A stretch of 64,000 bases of DNA from Dipteris shenzhenensis (lineage: Eukaryota > Polypodiophyta > Polypodiopsida > Gleicheniales): NCBI GenBank assembly GCA_047967505.1, contig CM106540.1. One strand, given 5' to 3'. This document shows, piece after piece, positions 11,436 through 22,716 of this stretch. Under the pieces are notes generated by a model. That model did not search any database and had not been told where the DNA came from. It saw only the letters and a list, made by a program, of their open reading frames with translations. The position numbers and the translations under genes were made by a program. Position 1 is the first letter of the stretch. The number at the start of each line of letters is the position of its first letter.

Positions 11436-11900
11436 CCTTAAGTTCGACAACAGGGTTGGTGCTGCAGAGAATGTGTCCTTAACACCTCGATAATCCCCAT
11501 ACTGGGGAGCAAGCTGCTCAAACTGAGACTGACTAAAGGGCTGAAGTCCTGCTGAGCATCGGGCATCTGCCATAAAACCCCCACGTGGTGTAGAGAATGC
11601 ATCTTGGCTGTCCGACTGATCCCCATGCTGGGGCATAGGCTGCTTGCCCTTGTCAGATAATGCATGTGGGGCAACTTGGCCCTGTTGTTGGCCAATCCTC
11701 TGAGAGATTTGCTCACTAATTTGCTGCCCCAACTGTAGATATGTATCATGGATCTTGGAGGATAATGCTTCAAGGAACTATGCTTGTGCAAGTTGAGGGG
11801 CTGAATTGTAGGAACTTCTGTACCACCAGTGGTTGTAGGAACTTCCGTATCACCAGTTGCTGCACTTATTGTGGTAGGCACATGCTCATGTTAAGCAGCC
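11436..11900 (-). other. Gln-rich open stretch of unknown origin
   Basis: A minus-strand reading frame (11732 to about 11440) encodes a Gln-rich peptide with two imperfect repeats, PQHGDQSDSQDAFSTP and PQYGDYRGVKDTFSAAP. A second frame (11881-11438) starts with Thr/Glu/Val/Pro-rich text. I recognise no family. The internal repeat suggests it once coded for protein, possibly part of a transposon. It is not clearly a gene. Confidence 0.3.
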
Positions 11901-11940
11901 TCATCACATAGTGTCCTAACAATCTTAGGTGACCTAGGGA

Positions 11941-11962
11941 CCCCCCCCCCCCCCCCCCCCCC
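11941..11962. repeat. Poly(C) run of 22
   Basis: A homopolymer of 22 C is followed by TTTCCCC. Its length may be inaccurate, since such runs are prone to sequencing error. Confidence 0.95.
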
Positions 11963-12965
11963 TTTCCCCGTCCTCGGCACCCCAAAAAACAAGGTATTTT
12001 TTCCCCAACCTCTTTTCAAGGCCTTCTACAGCCCCGTTTGGGCTCATTTGGGCTCCATTTTGAAGCCTCTTCATCAAGCTTTGACATCGACATTGCTTGT
12101 ATGTTGCACACAGCATCAGGTGCTATTACTGTAGCTTTCACTTCTATCTATCTCATTGAGCTGCTTCTTTTTATTGCATTATGTTCGTACTCGCTTGTGG
12201 GTACACAAACCTAATCCCAAACTCACTAAACCTAATTCCTCTGACCGTACTTGCTTGTGGGTATCTCATTAACCTAATCCCAAACTCACTAAACCTAACC
12301 ACACCCATGCTAACCTAATCCATGAACCAAACTTGTAACTAACCCAAGTTGAAAACTAACCTATGACTTAATTGAGCCAAATTGTTTAGACTAAGCCATA
12401 GTGGGCGACGGGCCAAGCTACGACGGTGATGGACGACAAGAGGCACGGCGAAGCACAGTGTAATGTGGAGCAAGCGGCGTGGGCATAATTGGGGCGCTAT
12501 TTGTGGAGAGGAGGCTATTTGGGACTGTTGGGATAGGAGGTCGGGGTGGCGGATTAGGCGCGTGGCTGTTCGTCACATTAGGCGTGGGATTTAGGCAGAG
12601 AGGAGCAACTATGCTTTTTGATAGGCAGCGGTTGAATTTGTTCTGCCCTGTGTTCACGTAGATAGGCGGCTAATTCCTTATGTGGTCTTCCTCTTCAAAA
12701 GCGTCCTCAGTCCTTGGTTCCACAATTCTTCAAAAGGCATGCATTTCTTGTGTGTGACGACAGAACAACTTGCAGGCATATCTCCATCAGCTCTGTGCAC
12801 CTACCCGCTGCCCAAGTCAACGATTATATGTGCATCAACAGAGAGGCAGATGTGATTGGTGTGGAGATGATTCCTTGGAGTGGACAGGCTGCAAGGCAAC
12901 TAGATCTTGGGCATGTTACAGTCCGAGCGAGGAAATATGAAGACAAAGGTGCTAGGGTTGGCGGA
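11963..12965. other. Unassigned region with a local duplication
   Basis: The string CCCAAACTCACTAAACCTAA occurs twice (about 12215-12234 and 12278-12297), each time preceded by a GTACTYGCTTGTGGGTA-type segment, giving a degenerate tandem pair with a period of about 62 bp. A plus-strand open stretch at 12714-12983 (89 codons) has no recognisable family. If the minus-strand primer site at 12977 is real, this region would be the decayed interior of an LTR element. Confidence 0.4.
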
Positions 12966-12977
12966 CCTCTAATACCA
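12966..12977 (-). other. Candidate tRNA-Met primer-binding site
   Basis: The minus strand reads TGGTATTAGAGG, 10 of 12 matches to the usual plant site TGGTATCAGAGC. It implies a minus-strand LTR element whose LTR lay at positions above 12978 and whose interior lay below. I find no second LTR, so this is only a remnant. Confidence 0.4.
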
Positions 12978-13071
12978 ATTTAGAAAAGGGGTAGGAAACA
13001 TATTAGAGAAAGCGGGATTGAGGAGAGGAAGGGAGAGAATGAAGGAGGAGGGGCAAAAAATGTGGGAAGGG

Positions 13072-15887
13072 GATAAAGAAAGAGAGAAAGAAAGTTTATT
13101 AATGTCTATGAAAGACCAAAGGGTCTATGAGACTGAAAGAAACTAGATACAATAAAGCCTAAGGGTAGGACCACTAAAATGGGCTCGTAGTATACAAGGC
13201 ATATAAAAACATAGTGATTCTCTACCTCGGTCTCCTGCATATCACATAAAGTGCAGATCTGTCTCTCATGTGGAATGCCCTCTTCTTGGCTTGTCTCTAC
13301 TCATAGCCTATGTTAAGATCCCTGAAATTACCCGATCGAGATCCTCAGTGCATGTGGGAGATGAATCTCGGTGTAGCTTGGCGGTTCGATGAACCCCTCC
13401 TCTGAGATCCATAAGCAATGATCTCTGGAGAGGCTTAGTTTCACCAAAAGCTCAATAGGTGCCAACCAAGTCCTGCATGTGTAGAGTTGCGAGAGGTCCT
13501 TTGTGTGACTTGGTTCACCTCCTGACAGGTAAGCGGAATGGATGGAGCCTCAAGGCTATACTGAAACGGTGGCAATTTGTTAATCTATAGCCCCAGGCCT
13601 ATGAGCCATCTACATGCCCTAGCATACCAGCTCCTCCAATCCCCCTCTGCCTCCAATGCCTCAATGAAGTAAGGGTTCGCCATGGCAATCTGTGTTGTCT
13701 AGTTTTCATGGTACCAAAGTCCCTAATCCTATGAAGATAAGTGATCACTTGGAAGACTGTATCAAGTTGTAGACGGGTGGCCCCAAACTTTACAATTATG
13801 ATCTGATGTGGGACTGATGGTTTATTGTGGATCATGAGAGCGAGAAGCACAACCTGAAGTCTCTCTATGCGGACCAATCTATCTCCGATAAGTCTGTCCC
13901 TCAAAAGGGATTACCATACATCCCTGCCGGGTGGATCAATGAGTCAAAACAAAGAGACTTGGTTTTGGGATCATGAAAATGTGAGTGAAAGCATTGACGC
14001 TTGAGTCCACCCAGTGCAGCATGCCCCTTGCTCAAACAAGCATGCATAGCTGGTCGCATTGTGAAAATCAGACCTGAAAAGAGGACACCCAAGTATGTGT
14101 AGGATGCAACAATCTCTCCTGGATCTTGGTCAAAGGTAAGCTACTCTTTGTGTGCGGCCGCCCGAGATGTGTTGAAGATCATAACCTTCAAATCATGTGT
14201 ATCGCAAAAAGACTAGAGCGCATCTAAATTTCGTTGGAGACCCTCAGTTGAAGAGGAGAGTAGGAACACGTCATCTGCATATAATAGGATCGGAATCAAG
14301 GAGCCAACTAAAGAAGAACCTGCACCTCCTAGAGTCATGATGATGGACTCGAGCTCATCAATGTACAAGCCAAACAAGGTCAGTGACAACGAACAACCTT
14401 GTTTGACTCCAATCGTGTTCATGATCTCCTTTGTCCACCTCGTCACAGTCTTGACTCTACCTGATACCCACTCTAAAGTGCTCGGACTGCCTAAATAATG
14501 TCCTGACTGTACCCAAGATCAAGTAGGCGTATGAAAAGTCAAGCTCGTGATATCGTGTCGAAGGCTTTGCGGAAATCAAGAAAGCAACAATAAACCCTTT
14601 GCTTCCGTGCTCGGGCCTCCTCAATGACAGCCCGCGATGTAAAGAGGTGGTCCAGTGTGCTATGATTTGCTTGGAAGTCTGCCTACCCCATCTCTCTATG
14701 TTCCACACACTCTACCTCTCAGGTAACATGAGTGCCAAGTGCTGTTGCATAAATCTTGGCCATGACATGTCGAATCATGATGGTCATATAGTTCTCTGAA
14801 CTCATGGGATGCCCTGCCTTGTGAATTGGAATAATAGTGTTGAGGGTCTAGGTGCGGGAGAAAACCAGTGCAAACCACTTCATTGAATAGCTTTGCTAAG
14901 ATCGGGGCTAGTGTGCTTATATCATGTGCAATGTACTCCATACAAAGCCCTTCATGATCTTTGGCTCGGCCATTATGTAGCTTTGAGGGTAGCATGTTTG
15001 ATATCACCGCAGCAGTAAGCGTGCACAGGAAGCGGGGATGGTAGTTATGGGAGGTCCGGTGAGGAATGTCATACATTATGCAGGCGTAGGGGTGCCAGAT
15101 GATCGGGTCGGTGATAGGGTATGTTGACCTCCACTCAAGAAACTTCCGCAAATAATCCTTGGAGTTGTTGCTAAACCAAATGTTTAGTCGTTCTTCCTCA
15201 TTCTAATATATAAAGTTTGTCGTCTTCCAACGCACGAGGTAACGATATTCCCATGTAGTGTCTGTTGCACTTGAAAGATGATGCTTGGTCTTGAATCTGA
15301 GCTAATGGCAGCGCAAGGCCTTACATCATTGTACCAGCTATTGCAGGGGGCTGATCCAATGGGTGGTGGGCAGGTGGATCTAGTGGCATGCAAGAAAGAA
15401 TCATGCAAGGAATGGGTGATAAGTGCAGCTTTGTCCTGTAGACGTAGGATGTAGTCAAGGTCTCAATCATATGGGAGAGGCGGGGGAGCATAGGCAGGGT
15501 AGTAAATGGTCAAAATGAATCTCCTGAAGAGCATTGTAACTGGGATGTGATGTGCACTGTTGAGGTAGGGGAATGGATAAGTTAAAGAACAGGTAGGTAT
15601 GATCAGCTCTAGGGGGTAGCTTTGGGAATGGAGAAATCTGTGATGTAAGAGATGAAGGCAGGGGATCCCATGGTATAGTCAAATATGCTGGTCTCTCCTC
15701 CATAGGGGAGACAAGTGAGCCCACCGCAAGGATACCGGTCCCTCCTCCATGAGGGAGACAATATGATCAGATCGTGCATCCTCCCCATATCAATAAGTGC
15801 GTGCCCATATGAGGTGATGGGGATCAATGATGTGTGGATACTCGTGCGAAGCCTGCCCCATGTATATCGATGGAGGGAGAAAGAAAA
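13072..15887 (-). mobile_element. LINE-D copy D1, 5'-truncated
   Basis: A minus-strand non-LTR element with endonuclease C-terminus, RT, zinc motif and 3' UTR. The 3' UTR holds the hairpin AGACC-CTTT-GGTCT (13126-13113 on minus) and TTAATAAAC, and ends in a (TTTC)n tail (about 13102-13072) instead of poly(A). The 5' end at about 15860-15887 abuts the CTTT tail of another LINE-D 3' end (D2). Confidence 0.85.
13190..15870 (-). pseudogene. LINE-D ORF2: endonuclease end, RT, zinc motif (D1, broken)
   Basis: Reading the minus strand across frames, the endonuclease C-terminus shows ALIDMGRMHDL, YPCGGLTCLPYGG, DYTMGSP and ADHTYL (15830-15560). The RT N-terminus follows with GRAKDHEGL and TLAPILAKLFNE (about 14960-14860). 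The palm shows CCFLDFRKAFDT (about 14590), GVKQGCSLS (about 14400) and LLYADDVFLL (about 14280), so the catalytic YADD is kept. Next come the post-RT motif YTYLGVLFSG (about 14100) and a zinc-like CTLCDMQ near 13240. The motif set differs clearly from LINE-A and LINE-B, so this is a separate lineage. Many frame breaks. Confidence 0.85.
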
Positions 15888-15912
15888 GAAAGAAAGAATG
15901 TTTATTAAAATC

Positions 15913-15952
<40 letters not shown>

Positions 15953-16045
15953 AAGTCCTCGTGTAGGCTGCAAGTAGGAGGGAGGAGGGAGAGTAGATAG
16001 GATTAGATATCACATCAAAAAGTACACAATGAGTGGTGGATGGAG
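15888..16045 (-). mobile_element. LINE-D 3' end D2, with (CT)n and CTTT tail
   Basis: The minus strand reads a CT repeat, then TTTTAATAAACATTC, then CTTTCTTTCTTTTCTTTC, the same type of end as D1 and D4. The (AG)n run on the plus strand covers about 15914-15948. The upstream extent of this copy is uncertain. Confidence 0.5.
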
Positions 16046-16439
16046 ACTTATAGAGTCCCTCCACATTTCCCACCTAAAGGGCCACTAAAGTAGCCCTTTC
16101 CCCCCCCTTCATTACCACCAAGAGGAGCTGAGTACTGCAGACATAGCTCAGGAAAGGGCTGCACACCTAGGCTGACATTAAAGGCAGCAAGGTGTAAGAT
16201 CAAAGCACAGTGACTAAAGGCTATAGAAGCTCTACGAGGAGCACGTAGGCTTAGGGATCTAGAAGTGTCACAGAGGTAGTAGGACAAAACCTTTTGGTAA
16301 GCACAGAGGACCACAATTTGGTGGACTTTGGACTCCTTTTGTATTGTGTCCTTGACAGAAATATATTTTGTTGGTTCCATATCTCTGTTGGAGGATTGTC
16401 TACTTACTGGCTTGCACACATGTATGTTGTGAATCATGA
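16046..16439. other. Unassigned stretch between LINE-D pieces
   Basis: The minus strand is partly open but unrecognised. Bases 16148-16176 (AGGAAAGGGCTGCACACCTA and onward) resemble 18356-18384 next to the copia-2 LTR, so this may be a piece of another repeat family. Nothing else is supported. Confidence 0.3.
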
Positions 16440-16798
16440 GATGAGAGTACAAAATAAACTGAAAATGGTAGTGTGGAATTGCAATGGCATTCTTTGGTCC
16501 AACCCAGGATGGTTCGCAGAGACTTACACTGACAGATTCTTGATCTTCTATACTTAGATGCATGAGAGCCCAGAGAGAGGTTTGCCTACAGTGACAAGAT
16601 ATACTTGGGAGTCGGCTCACATGAGAGTGATGAGGGGAGACAGCGGGATTAGAGGCTCTAGAGGAGTGGCAGTTCTCTTCAAATCAGATCTGAGACCGCT
16701 TATAGCGGTAGTACAGAGAGAGGAGCATGCACGATACGATTTCAGCTAGATGCACGGCCGATTTTCATTGCGGTGTGCTATTTCCCCCACGATACTTC
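16440..16798 (+). pseudogene. LINE-D endonuclease N-terminal fragment (D3)
   Basis: The plus strand encodes the start of an APE-type endonuclease: VVWNCNG near 16470, a decayed catalytic TETH-like motif (stop then MHE) near 16550, GLPTVTRYTWESAH, then RGSRGVAVLFKSDL and EEHARY. This fits the missing N-terminus of the LINE-D endonuclease seen in D1, but on the opposite strand. It is cut at 16798 by a copia-2 LTR start. Confidence 0.7.
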
Positions 16799-16860
16799 TG
16801 TTGGAAAGGTCATCTCCCCATCTATAAGCCCCCAAATGAGGAGAGCATGGGGGAGGGAGA
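16799..16860 (+). repeat. Copia-2 left LTR remnant
   Basis: TGTTGGAAAGGTCAT is followed by CCCATCTATAAGCCCCCA and GAGGAGAGCATGGGGG, matching the right LTR at 17708-17765. Similarity stops after about 60 bp. Confidence 0.75.
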
Positions 16861-17029
16861 CCTAGGGCATGTGCTGAGAGAAAATCCGAAGCCATTTAGT
16901 GTTGAGGGAGACATGGGAGATTGCGACGACGGGAAGAGAGTTGATGCCAAAACCCACAGTGACTCCAGCCACAACTGCACCGGTAGTGACTGTACGGGCG
17001 GATGTTGTTTTAGTGAGAGCTTGGTAGAT

Positions 17030-17705
17030 TGATGCGGAGGCATTAGCCATTATTGTGTACACCACAGCCAATGCAGTACTTCATCATATACAAAAGGAGG
17101 ACTCTTCCTTCGAGGCCTAGACCACTTTGAGGGACGTGTACGAGCGGGACAATGAAGCAAGGATTTAGACCTTGAGATGGAGCTCTATGGCATGAGCATC
17201 GATGAGAGGGATTCGATATAAGATCACATCACCAAGATGAAGGTGGTGAAGACTCACAACTGGTGGCAGTTGGTCAAAGGACGGATTCGATTAGGATGGT
17301 TAGGCTATTGCTTGGCATGCTTCCGAGGAGCTACAATAGTTTCGTGACCGTGATCATTGCAGGGCGGAGGGTGGCACCATTCACATTTGCAGAGCTGGTA
17401 CCATTGCAAGAAATACGATGGATCCGATGACAAAGTCCTTATAGCTCAGGATGGGAGCAAAGGGTAAGCTTGGCAAAGGCAAGCCCAAGAAGGACAAGTC
17501 TGATGATGGAGCAAACCCTTCAAATGAAGAAACTAACAAGAAGAGGAAGCATAAGAAAAAGTGCTTACATTGTGATTAGCTGGGTCATTTTGCGAAGGAT
17601 TGCACAAAGAAGGCAGATCAGAAAAAGAAAGGGGCCAGCTCAGATTCAGAGGAGTCAAAGAATGCAGCTAATGTGGTGGTTATAGAAGAGCTTTTCTTGG
17701 TGAAG
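17030..17705 (+). pseudogene. Copia-2 gag remnant with zinc knuckle
   Basis: Scattered plus-strand frames give copia gag text such as RLLLGMLPRSYNSFVT and VAPFTFAEL. A Lys-rich stretch and a zinc knuckle of the form CLHCD*LGHFAKDC (about 17555-17605) follow. A stop codon replaces one residue inside the knuckle. After a charged tail the right LTR begins at 17708. No protease, integrase or RT follows. Confidence 0.7.
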
Positions 17706-17707
17706 TG

Positions 17708-18295
17708 TGTTGGAATGGTCACTTCCCCATCTGTAAGCCCCCAAATGAGGAGAGCATGGGGAAGGTAGACCAAGGCATGATTAGGCTGCTACATGTGCAG
17801 GAAAGATGGCGGGGGCATGAAGCCCGGGATCTGGCCTGACAAGATGGAACTAATGAGCAGGCATACGGCCTGCAATAGGGCCCTGTGAAGGGCATGCTGA
17901 AATCAGCAGGGTACGGCCCCATTGTACAGGGCTGTATGGAGGATTATTTGAAGAAGAACAGGGCTGCTGGAAGCCTGACAGAGGGCAGGATCTGCAGTGG
18001 CCAAAGGCGCCTGCATGGCAGGGCCCTTGGGCCTTGTATGGAGCCTGTAACAAGGCTGGAACAGGGCCAGCAGGTGGGCAGAGGCCTGGGCCTATGGCGG
18101 GCTGCCACGTGGCCAGGCGGGTCTGTAGAACAGCCCCCAAACCAGGTCGGTTTACAGACTTGGGGGGGGGCAGACTGGTCGGCCCAAACAGACCACAGGG
18201 GTCGGCCCTACCAGGTCGGTCCATTTCAGGGCCCCTTGGGCCTATAAAAGAGGAGGCATTTGGCCTCATTCAATATCACCTGGAGCAGCAGTAAG
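17708..18295 (+). repeat. Copia-2 right LTR
   Basis: It starts with TGTTGGAATGGTCAC and the family signature. It contains TGCCACGTGGCCAGG and TATAAAAG (18243-18250). The 3' boundary is set near 18295 because the LINE-A4 neighbourhood begins soon after; no CA terminus is certain. Confidence 0.7.
18243..18250 (+). promoter_or_regulatory. TATA box of copia-2 LTR
   Basis: TATAAAAG in the context CCTATAAAAGAGGAGG lies about 535 bp into the LTR, as expected for the U3/R boundary. Confidence 0.6.
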
Positions 18296-18384
18296 ACCTA
18301 CCTTGGGCCTATCTTCTGGAGGTGAAAGAGGTACATCATAGCCTGCAAACAAAGCTGAGAAAGGGCTGCCCACCTAAGCTGGCT

Positions 18385-18624
18385 TCCGGACAGCGATGCC
18401 TTGCAGATCTGAGGTAACGTGATTCCCAATCATATCCCAATAAGCAATGAAAAATTCCATCTAAACCTGGGCACTTGCCCTTGTGAAGGGCCAATAGGGC
18501 AGTCCTTAACTCTGCGTTGGTAGAAGGTGCATCTAGAGAGACTCGCATAGCCGGTTTCACTAAGACGGGAATAGTCTGCTAAATAATATGTCTAGCATCA
18601 TTTCTAGCCTGAGTATCATGATCT
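18385..18624 (-). mobile_element. LINE-A copy A4, short RT fragment
   Basis: The minus strand encodes SLDAPSTNAELRTALLALHK and GKCPGLDG, matching A2 (1797-1690) and A6 (38941-38830). A small deletion follows GLDG. The fragment stops at the LTR start at 18625. Confidence 0.8.
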
Positions 18625-18921
18625 TGTTAGGAAATGGAGTCAAGTTGAGTCAGTTTTGGTTTGTTCTAGTGAGTCCTAGTGTGAGTTTTAGTCTGGTGTG
18701 TCCTATGGATGCCACGTGTCACATTGGGAGTTATCCCATATGCGTTGGTACTCATATGTGTGTGTGTGCTCTATATAAGAGGTGTACTTGTCACTGATCA
18801 CATCAATCAAGTATCAAGCCTACAAGCTCTTTGGTCTATATGTGAGTACTTCATTTTGTTCATTGCTCTTGCTATTTCATTTCCATTTCATTATGTCTCT
18901 CCCGTACCTTCCGTACGTACA
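18625..18921 (+). repeat. LTR-like segment with TATA box
   Basis: The segment begins TGTTAGGAAATGG and ends CGTACGTACA, the usual TG...CA form. It carries CTCTATATAAGAGG (TATATAA at 18773-18779) about 150 bp in. No second copy is present, so it is a solo LTR or the start of a compound LTR. Flanking bases GATCT and TTGTG do not match as a 5-bp duplication. Confidence 0.5.
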
Positions 18922-18922
18922 T

Positions 18923-19186
18923 TGTGTGGATAAAAAATGAAAAAATATTTTTCACTTGTTGCATGTTGCTGGGTGAGTGCAGAGCTATGTATATAGCTAG
19001 TTGGTGGTGGCATTGAGTTCTGGACACTCCCAAAAGGACTCTACACTGATGTACAGATGGTAGAAGCTTCTACAGGGACTTCTGGGAAATGATGAAATGC
19101 AATGTGGTTGTACCAGACTTCTAGAGCAAGGGTGTCCAGTGTGTGGTCAAGTGAAATGTTTTTGGGGTCTTATGAAGTCAAGTCAT
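18923..19186 (+). repeat. Left LTR (matching part)
   Basis: It starts TGTGTGGATAAAAAATG and is nearly identical to 22717-22980 throughout. The sequence beyond 19186 (to about 20300) could be the rest of this LTR, since the right copy is truncated. Confidence 0.75.
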
Positions 19187-20497
19187 GAAGGGTTTTTTTA
19201 CATTTTCCTGAGTCAACATGGTCTTGCATGTTACAAGAATTTGATATGTTCTGATGTCCATGCCAAGGGGCTCTTCATGAGCGTGTACATGGGTGCATAC
19301 AAGTCTTAAGGTGCATGCTGATATGTGTGAGAATTGAGTGACCAAAAGGTCCAAAATGTGCCTTGGAGGGTATATGCATTTTTTAATGGAGAGTGGTGAA
19401 TTTCACGTGATGATGTGTCTCTAATAAAAAGGCATGCATGAGGTGGCTACTACACAGCCCAACACAAGCCCCTACCAACTGAGCTCAAGCTCAGGAACAT
19501 ACAAAAGAACCAGGATGCACAGAAGATTGATGATTTTCATATTTGTTCAACTGTCATTTGGAGTCCCCTCTTCATTGACCAGCAGTTGCGACCTCATTTG
19601 CTCCTTATTGCATACATGCCTCTCCAACTAAACTTCCCACAAAGCATCGATTGACCTCCCTTGCTCACGAGTCTCTTCTTCACGTGGCCCTCCTGCGAGC
19701 TCACAATGCTCCTTCCTCCACTACCTGGTCTTCCCTCTTACGAGAACCTCCTCGAGCTCATGCACTTTGGTCTTGGTTTGTTGTCCACTCGCCTCCGAGC
19801 TCATGTTTTGCCTTTTTAACCAAACTCCCCTCTATCCTCTTCTAAGATCTTCTCAGTAAGAGCAACAGCCCTCGAGCCAGGTCTCCCAAGCTCTAGTATG
19901 GACAGTCGTCCTCCTCATCAAATCCAGCCGCTCCCAGCTAAGGCAACGACTGCCCCTCTCTCACCCCAGTGACTCCTCCTTCGTACATTCTCGGCTTCCC
20001 TCCAAAACCATGCAGCCTCCCAGTCTACGGTTGCGCTCACCGAGCTCCTCTGCGAGCTCACAGAACAACCGACCTCCAGCACTCCCTGCAAACCCAGAAT
20101 CCCCTGAGCTCTCCTGTTCATGTGTCCATGCTCTCGAGTGCCCACGTACTCCTTCCGGAATCCTCCTGCAAGTTGTCACCTCCATCTTCCTGCCAGCTCG
20201 TCAATGAGGAGATTCCCTTCCTCCTTCTTTTTGAGGTTGTTAGGCTTCCGGAGAAAATGTGGCTAGAGTGTGAGTTGTGTCCGGATGTGTGTAGAGACAA
20301 GGATGTGGAATGAATGCCATTTACCTTGCGATTGTGTTGCTCGGTTGTTTTAAACGTGGATGAGGGTGGCTGTGAAGGCGGATTGGGCTCTACTGCTTTT
20401 GTCCATCCACGTTTTGGTGCCTCCATGGAGGACTGTGCACTTCAATTTACAAGTGTGAAGTTGTGCAGTCAGTTGTAGTGTTGAAGAGCTGAGAGAG
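19187..20497 (+). other. Rest of LTR or leader of the gag-only element
   Basis: Non-coding, pyrimidine-rich in 19600-20220, with many CGAGCTC motifs. A TATA-like TCTAATAAAAAGG lies near 19420. No clear primer-binding site is visible before the gag start. Confidence 0.4.
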
Positions 20498-22640
20498 ATG
20501 GCAGAGGACTTTTCAGAGTTTTGGGGGATGCCATATGAGAATGCAGTGAGATTCCTGGAAAGATGGAATTTACAGCACGTATGAAAGATAGGACAACCCC
20601 TGAGATTTTGTTTCATATCATGAATTATTGCTTGCAGGGAGATGCAAAAGCATGGTTGCAGACTCAAGTGGCTACCTTTAGGACTACTCATCCTCAACAG
20701 CAAAGTCCGGAGTATACAGTGGTGAGAGCAGCTTTTCTTGCACGGTTTGCACAATCCAGGAGCCCTAATGAAGTGGGAATGAAGTATGGAAGGAGTTGTG
20801 CAAAATTCAGCAAAAGGAAAGTCAGGATGTGGATCAGTATCTGATAGTGTTTGGTAGACTGTGGAGTCTATGGTGTGAGGCTTTGATTCCTGAAGTACTC
20901 CCGCAAATGATAAAGAGAGATCGGTTTGTGGCTGATCCTACCCTCCGTTTGAAGGTGGAGCTGAAGAATATTGATAGTTTTGAGGATGTAGTCAGAGTGG
21001 CCAAGGAGAAAGAATGGAAGGTTAAGAGATTGAGGCAGCTTGGTATGCAATAGGAGCCTAAGAATCTCATTAGAAGCCCAGAAATGATTAAGGCATATGC
21101 AGAGAGAGACCTGATGTCTGTTCCTGTGCAGGATGATTCCCTGAAAAAGGATTTGCATGAAGCTGTGGGGCTGATGAAAACATTCAGCCTAAATTGGATG
21201 GAGACTGTAGGAAGAAGCAGAGGTCAAAATAACAAGAGAGAGGCTATGGATGGAGGAGAAGGAAGTTCAACTGGTGCAAGGAGAGTACCAGGTTATGTGA
21301 TGAGCTGTAGGCTGGAATTGGAAGAGGAACCTGAGGAGACAGTCACAGATGAAGAGAGATTTTTTGAGTGAGACAGAGGAAGAGAGCATCTCATCAGAGG
21401 AAGAGAGTCAGTTGTCTTCACTGTTGAAGGAACCGGATGCATATAGAGTTGATGATGTAGGGGAGCTGGAAATCATTACACTTATGAGTGGAGGCTTGTC
21501 AGTTGCTATGGAGGAGGGTGTTGCTCAACCAATTCTGTGTGAGGTGGCAGAGTAGAGCCCAAGAGAAGGGGTTGCTGCCATAGATGGCAGAAATGTTGAG
21601 AGCCCATTAAAGGCAGCTAAGGATAAGTCTGTGTGTGTAGATGATGATCATGCTCCAGGGTTATGTGATGATGTGCCTATGATGGCTGAATGCAATCAGT
21701 TTGTGGTCGACATTGTGATTGTGCATACCGAAGAGACTGAAGTTTTAGGTTCAGCAAGTGAGGAAGAGAGAGGAGAAACTAGCAGTGAAGATGAGAGCTC
21801 AATTATGTGTGATAGTGATGAAGCTGATGTGGCTAGTACTGATAAAGTAAAAGACGTGCAGTTAAAACACTTAGTTTGGGTGGGACCAGTAAGTGTTGAT
21901 TGTGTGCATGTGGACTGTGATGTGTACGATGAGGTTAAGATTTAGTGTTTACAAGAGGATGGTGATTCAGAGGATGAGCTGAATTGTGTTCTTGATGATG
22001 CACTGGATGATATGTTAGCATTGATCTCTTCGAAAAAGAATGTAAACACCAGTATGCATGTTGAACAGGATGGGAGTGAGTGTGTGGTTGATGATCAGCT
22101 AGATGCCTTACTTAAGGATACCCTTGTGGATTTTGCATGTGTGGTTGGCAATGACAAGAAAGAGTGTGCTGATAAGTTTGAGCATTCTTCAAGTGGGAAG
22201 GATGTTTGTTTGCTCCTGGGTGATCTTGATAATTCATGTGATGGGTTAAGTTTTGCAACTTAAAGGTTGAGACAATAAGATATGTTAAGAAGTCCCTAAT
22301 CACAGATTATGAGCTGGTTGTGCCCGTGAGATCTATGTGTGAGGTAGTAACCTCAAAAAATGTGGCTCAGGTGAGCAAGACTCATGATACAAGTGTGATG
22401 GTTGATAGCCAGTGGAGTTATGTGATGTCTTGGCAGGATAAGCTATGGGATCCTGGAGGCTTAGTGAGGATGTGGATATTTGGAAGGAGCTGGTGGCTAC
22501 ATCAATTTGGTGTGTTGTTGATACCTTTTGATCCAGGGGGATGGTGGATTATGCATATTTGGCAGTGGAGGGTTCAAAGTTATCCTTTTGATCCAGAAAA
22601 GAAGGGCAGAGGCATAGAGTACAATCTTGCTTTGTTTTGA
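20498..22640 (+). pseudogene. Gag with long acidic extension (non-autonomous element, broken)
   Basis: The ATG at 20498 opens MAEDFSEFWGMPYENAVRF. After a one-base slip the Retrotrans_gag core follows: NYCLQGDAKAWLQ, AAFLARFAQ, QDVDQYLIVFGRLW and LRLKVELKNIDSFEDVVRVA (20563-21053). Downstream frames are very acidic: ERFFE...EEESISSEEES (21340-21555), EERGETSSEDESS (21631-21945) and DDALDDMLAL (about 21990-22263). The last part (22320-22640) is Trp-rich with two DPGG motifs. There is no zinc knuckle and no pol. Several stops separate the parts. Function of the acidic region is unknown. Confidence 0.65.
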
Positions 22641-22716
22641 TTCAGGTGGTTTGCTGATGTTTTTCTTTAGTTGCTGGACATGAATGTCACAGCAGAAGAG
22701 AAGGGGTTGCTAGAGA

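Larger units (their letters stand above)
16799..18295 (+). mobile_element. Copia-2 element, internally decayed
   Basis: LTR starts occur at 16799 (TGTTGGAAAGGTCAT) and 17708 (TGTTGGAATGGTCAC). Between them lies gag-like sequence without pol. The left LTR keeps only about 60 bp. The right LTR (17708-18295) is longest and has a TATA box at 18243. This is a deletion derivative of a copia element inserted into LINE-D fragment D3. Confidence 0.7.

Noticed and set aside
12205-12300. CCTAAACC-like text suggesting interstitial telomere repeat
   Set aside because: The repeat is a roughly 60-bp duplication containing CTAAACCTAA once per unit, not a run of the 7-bp plant telomere unit.
12714-12983. 89-codon plus-strand ORF as a host exon
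   Set aside because: No recognised domain, no splice context that I can support, and it overlaps a candidate minus-strand primer-binding site.
20563-21053. Gag region as part of a full Ty3-gypsy polyprotein
   Set aside because: No protease, RT, RNase H or integrase motif is found in any frame before the right LTR.
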